Source: Candidatus Sulfotelmatobacter sp. (GTDB lineage: Bacteria > Acidobacteriota > Terriglobia > Terriglobales > Acidobacteriaceae). Taken from it: a stretch of DNA of 8,092 nucleotides. Shown one piece after another: positions 6,757-8,092 of this stretch (its first letter is position 1; the number at the start of each line of letters is the position of its first letter). Below the pieces are notes generated by a model. That model did not search any database, had not been told where the DNA came from, and saw nothing but the letters and a program-made list of their open reading frames with translations. The DNA lies in the NCBI GenBank assembly GCA_030037575.1, contig JASHRB010000364.1, positions 1-8,092 of the forward strand. The letters are read 5' to 3'. A program made the translations under genes and the position numbers.

Positions 6757-6813
6757 TTGCGTAGCATCCAGCCGATTGCGCTGCTTGCACAGGCTGCTCT
6801 TGGAATGATTTGA
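6757..6813 (+). CDS. Possible 18-codon leader peptide or remnant signal sequence
   Basis: A TTG at 6757 follows the strongest Shine-Dalgarno of the intergenic region (AAGGAGGA, 6746-6753) at normal spacing. It opens an 18-codon frame reading (M)RSIQPIALLAQAALGMI before TGA at 6811-6813. One basic residue followed by a hydrophobic stretch looks like the start of a signal peptide. It may be a translated leader, the remnant of a lost exported gene, or chance. It lies about 190 bases before the start of the lipoprotein gene, upstream of a predicted hairpin. Confidence 0.25.
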   Translation: MRSIQPIALLAQAALGMI

Positions 6814-6825
6814 AAGCGGTCAAAG

Positions 6826-6871
6826 GCGAGCGCGCAAAATTACTTTGCGGTCGAGGCTTGTGCACGCTCGC
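6826..6871 (+). repeat. Nested hairpin in the presumed leader of the lipoprotein gene
   Basis: GCGAGCG (6826-6832) pairs perfectly with CGCTCGC (6865-6871). Inside it, and directly stacked on the left arm, CGCAAA (6833-6838) pairs with TTTGCG (6844-6849) around a 5-base loop. The remaining 15 bases are unpaired or form a weak second arm. This is a plausible structured 5' leader about 135 bases ahead of the ATG at 7006. I recognise no known riboswitch. Confidence 0.35.
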
Positions 6872-6995
6872 TTAAGGTTCCTTCCGGATTGCACCGACTG
6901 GCCTTCCCCCCCATAGTGGTGGTTCTGTCGGAAATATTTGGTCCAGTCGCCGCCGCTCCCCAGCCTGGCCTTTTGCCTTCCTTCACTCGTCGGCC

Positions 6996-7000
6996 GGAGG
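6996..7000 (+). promoter_or_regulatory. Ribosome binding site of the lipoprotein gene
   Basis: GGAGG five bases before the ATG at 7006. It picks this start over the longer open frame upstream, because the lipoprotein signal begins right here. Confidence 0.55.
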
Positions 7001-7005
7001 TGGTG

Positions 7006-8092
7006 ATGCGCGTGCCGTGGTCAAGTTCTCGCCGTTGCAGATCAGAGCTGGCGGCGGCGCTGATGGTCTGCTTGTGTTTTTCGGTTCTGGGATGCAGCGC
7101 AAGTTCTATGCCCGCCACTACGACTCCGCCCGCATCTCCGTCCACTCCCGCTCAGCCGTCCTATCCATTCACGCCCCAGTACCAATCACCTGGTCGCCGA
7201 GCACAAGTTCGCTCCCTGCGCCTCCTGCGCAAGTCCCCCCGCCTGCGGGCTCCGACGATTTTCCACTCACGGTTTCCAGCCCAACCAGCGGCATTACCAC
7301 AACTTCGCCGATTCAGGTTGTGGCATCCGCCCAGCCCACCCATCCAATCTTTTTTATGCGGGTTTATATCGATCAATTGTCGGTTTATTTCACATTCAAC
7401 AATTCCATCAACACCGCCATTTTCGTCAGCTCGGGCCAGCACACTGTAGAAGTGCTGGCCGAAGACGACAAAGGCTACGTCTCTGCAACCTTGATCAATG
7501 TAACCGTGACCCCTCAGTCGCCGACAACCATACAGAACATTCAAACGTTGCCGGGGTGGCAGTCATGCTCGGCGCTGTTTCCGCCAGGATCGGGGCGCGC
7601 AGGGCAAATCTGCGCCGCCGGACTGGGCACGGCAGTTTCGACGATGACGGAGAATCAATCCACACCCTCGATGGAGGGGATGTCTGCAAAATTCACGCTG
7701 GGAGGCCCAACCGGTTATTCGAACATGCTCTACTTCAATCCCGTCACAGGCGGGAATAATGTGAGCCACTTCACCTACGACTTGTATTTTTACATTGATC
7801 ATCCGGATGCCGCACAGGCGCTGGAGTTCGATAGCAATCAGACGTTTGCTGCTCAGCGCTGGGTTTGGGGGTCGGAGTGCAACTTCAAAGGCACGGGGAA
7901 GTGGGATATCTGGAACGATCTTACCGGCTGGCAGCCGACCCAATTCCCTTGCAATCCATTTCCTGCGAACACCTGGATTCATCTTATCTGGCAATTCGAG
8001 CGCGTCGGCAATCAGGTGCATTACATCAGCTTGACCGTCGGCGACCAGGTCTATGACGTCGACACCTACTATCCCAATCAGCCGAACTGGAC
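7006..8092 (+). CDS. Frameshifted, 3'-truncated lipoprotein: Ig-like plus concanavalin A/LamG-like paralogue
   Basis: The start is the ATG at 7006 behind GGAGG at 6996-7000. The first frame gives a lipoprotein signal: basic MRVPWSSSRRCR, a hydrophobic core, and lipobox VLGC with Cys30, then a Ser/Thr/Pro-rich linker. That frame then turns Arg-rich and stops at TAG 7447-7449 (147 residues). The protein resumes one frame back, from about 7179 to the window end, with no stop: PAPPAQVPPPAGSDDFPLTV, an Ig-like domain (FFMRVYIDQLSVYF, GQHTVEVLAEDDKGYV), the LPGWQSCSA hinge, then NVSHFTYDLYFYI, ALEFDSNQTF and ERVGNQVHYISLTVG. By eye about half the residues match the minus-strand copy, including four cysteines. 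The switch lies around 7160-7205; one base missing from the C-run at 7174-7177 would restore a smooth linker. It could be a decayed gene, a phase-variable site or a sequencing error. The 3' end lies outside the window. Confidence 0.78.

Larger units (their letters stand above)
6393..7005. other. 613-base intergenic region between divergent paralogues
   Basis: I see no convincing full gene here. The region separates two divergently transcribed paralogous surface-protein genes and should hold both promoters, although I find no strong consensus -35/-10 pair. What it does hold is a high density of inverted repeats (6561-6618, 6649-6672, 6690-6699, 6705-6728, 6826-6871) and one very short reading frame behind a strong ribosome site (6757-6813). 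The left 170 bases, next to the minus-strand gene, and the right 130 bases, next to the plus-strand gene, show nothing clear apart from ribosome sites. Confidence 0.6.

Noticed and set aside
7231..7245. Programmed -1 slippage at the C6 run (7235-7240) to join the two frames of the lipoprotein
   Set aside because: Slipping there would keep an Arg-rich stretch in place of the proline linker that matches the paralogue, so the switch lies further upstream. No stimulatory structure was seen either.

Overview
The window reads as a piece of an Acidobacteriota chromosome, most likely class Terriglobia. This is inferred from the gene mix, not from a marker gene. The pointers are a glucoamylase-family (PF10091/GH144-like) enzyme, a DUF6496 basic mini-protein, a YflT-like glycine-rich stress protein, and two copies of a secreted Ig-like plus beta-sandwich protein of a kind I recall as multi-copy in that class. 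The composition is moderately GC-rich. There is no tRNA, rRNA, CRISPR array, transposase or phage gene.

Left part (1-2736): the 3' end of the glucoamylase-family gene, a secreted 262-residue protein with a small beta-rich core, a convergent 73-residue DUF6496 gene, and a divergently placed YflT-like gene. Middle part (2823-4735): an exported monohaem cytochrome c followed after 59 bases by a flavin amine oxidase, both on the + strand and possibly co-transcribed. Then come two minus-strand genes: a 96-residue exported protein with a GTG start, and a 376-residue secreted Ig-like/beta-sandwich protein.

Right part (6393-8092): a 613-base intergenic region, then a divergently transcribed paralogue of the 376-residue protein that runs off the window. 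This second copy begins with a clear lipoprotein signal, but its signal and body lie in different reading frames, so as sequenced it is frameshifted in the proline-rich linker. The intergenic region is unusually rich in inverted repeats: a chain of four overlapping palindromes, a 24-base imperfect palindrome, and a nested hairpin. It also holds a very short reading frame behind a strong Shine-Dalgarno.

Most products are predicted to be exported or envelope-associated. The points most worth a second look are the head-to-head paralogue pair with its frameshift and palindrome-rich promoter region, and the cytochrome c/flavin amine oxidase pair. I see no clear evidence of a wholly new system; the surface-protein pair and its intergenic region come closest.
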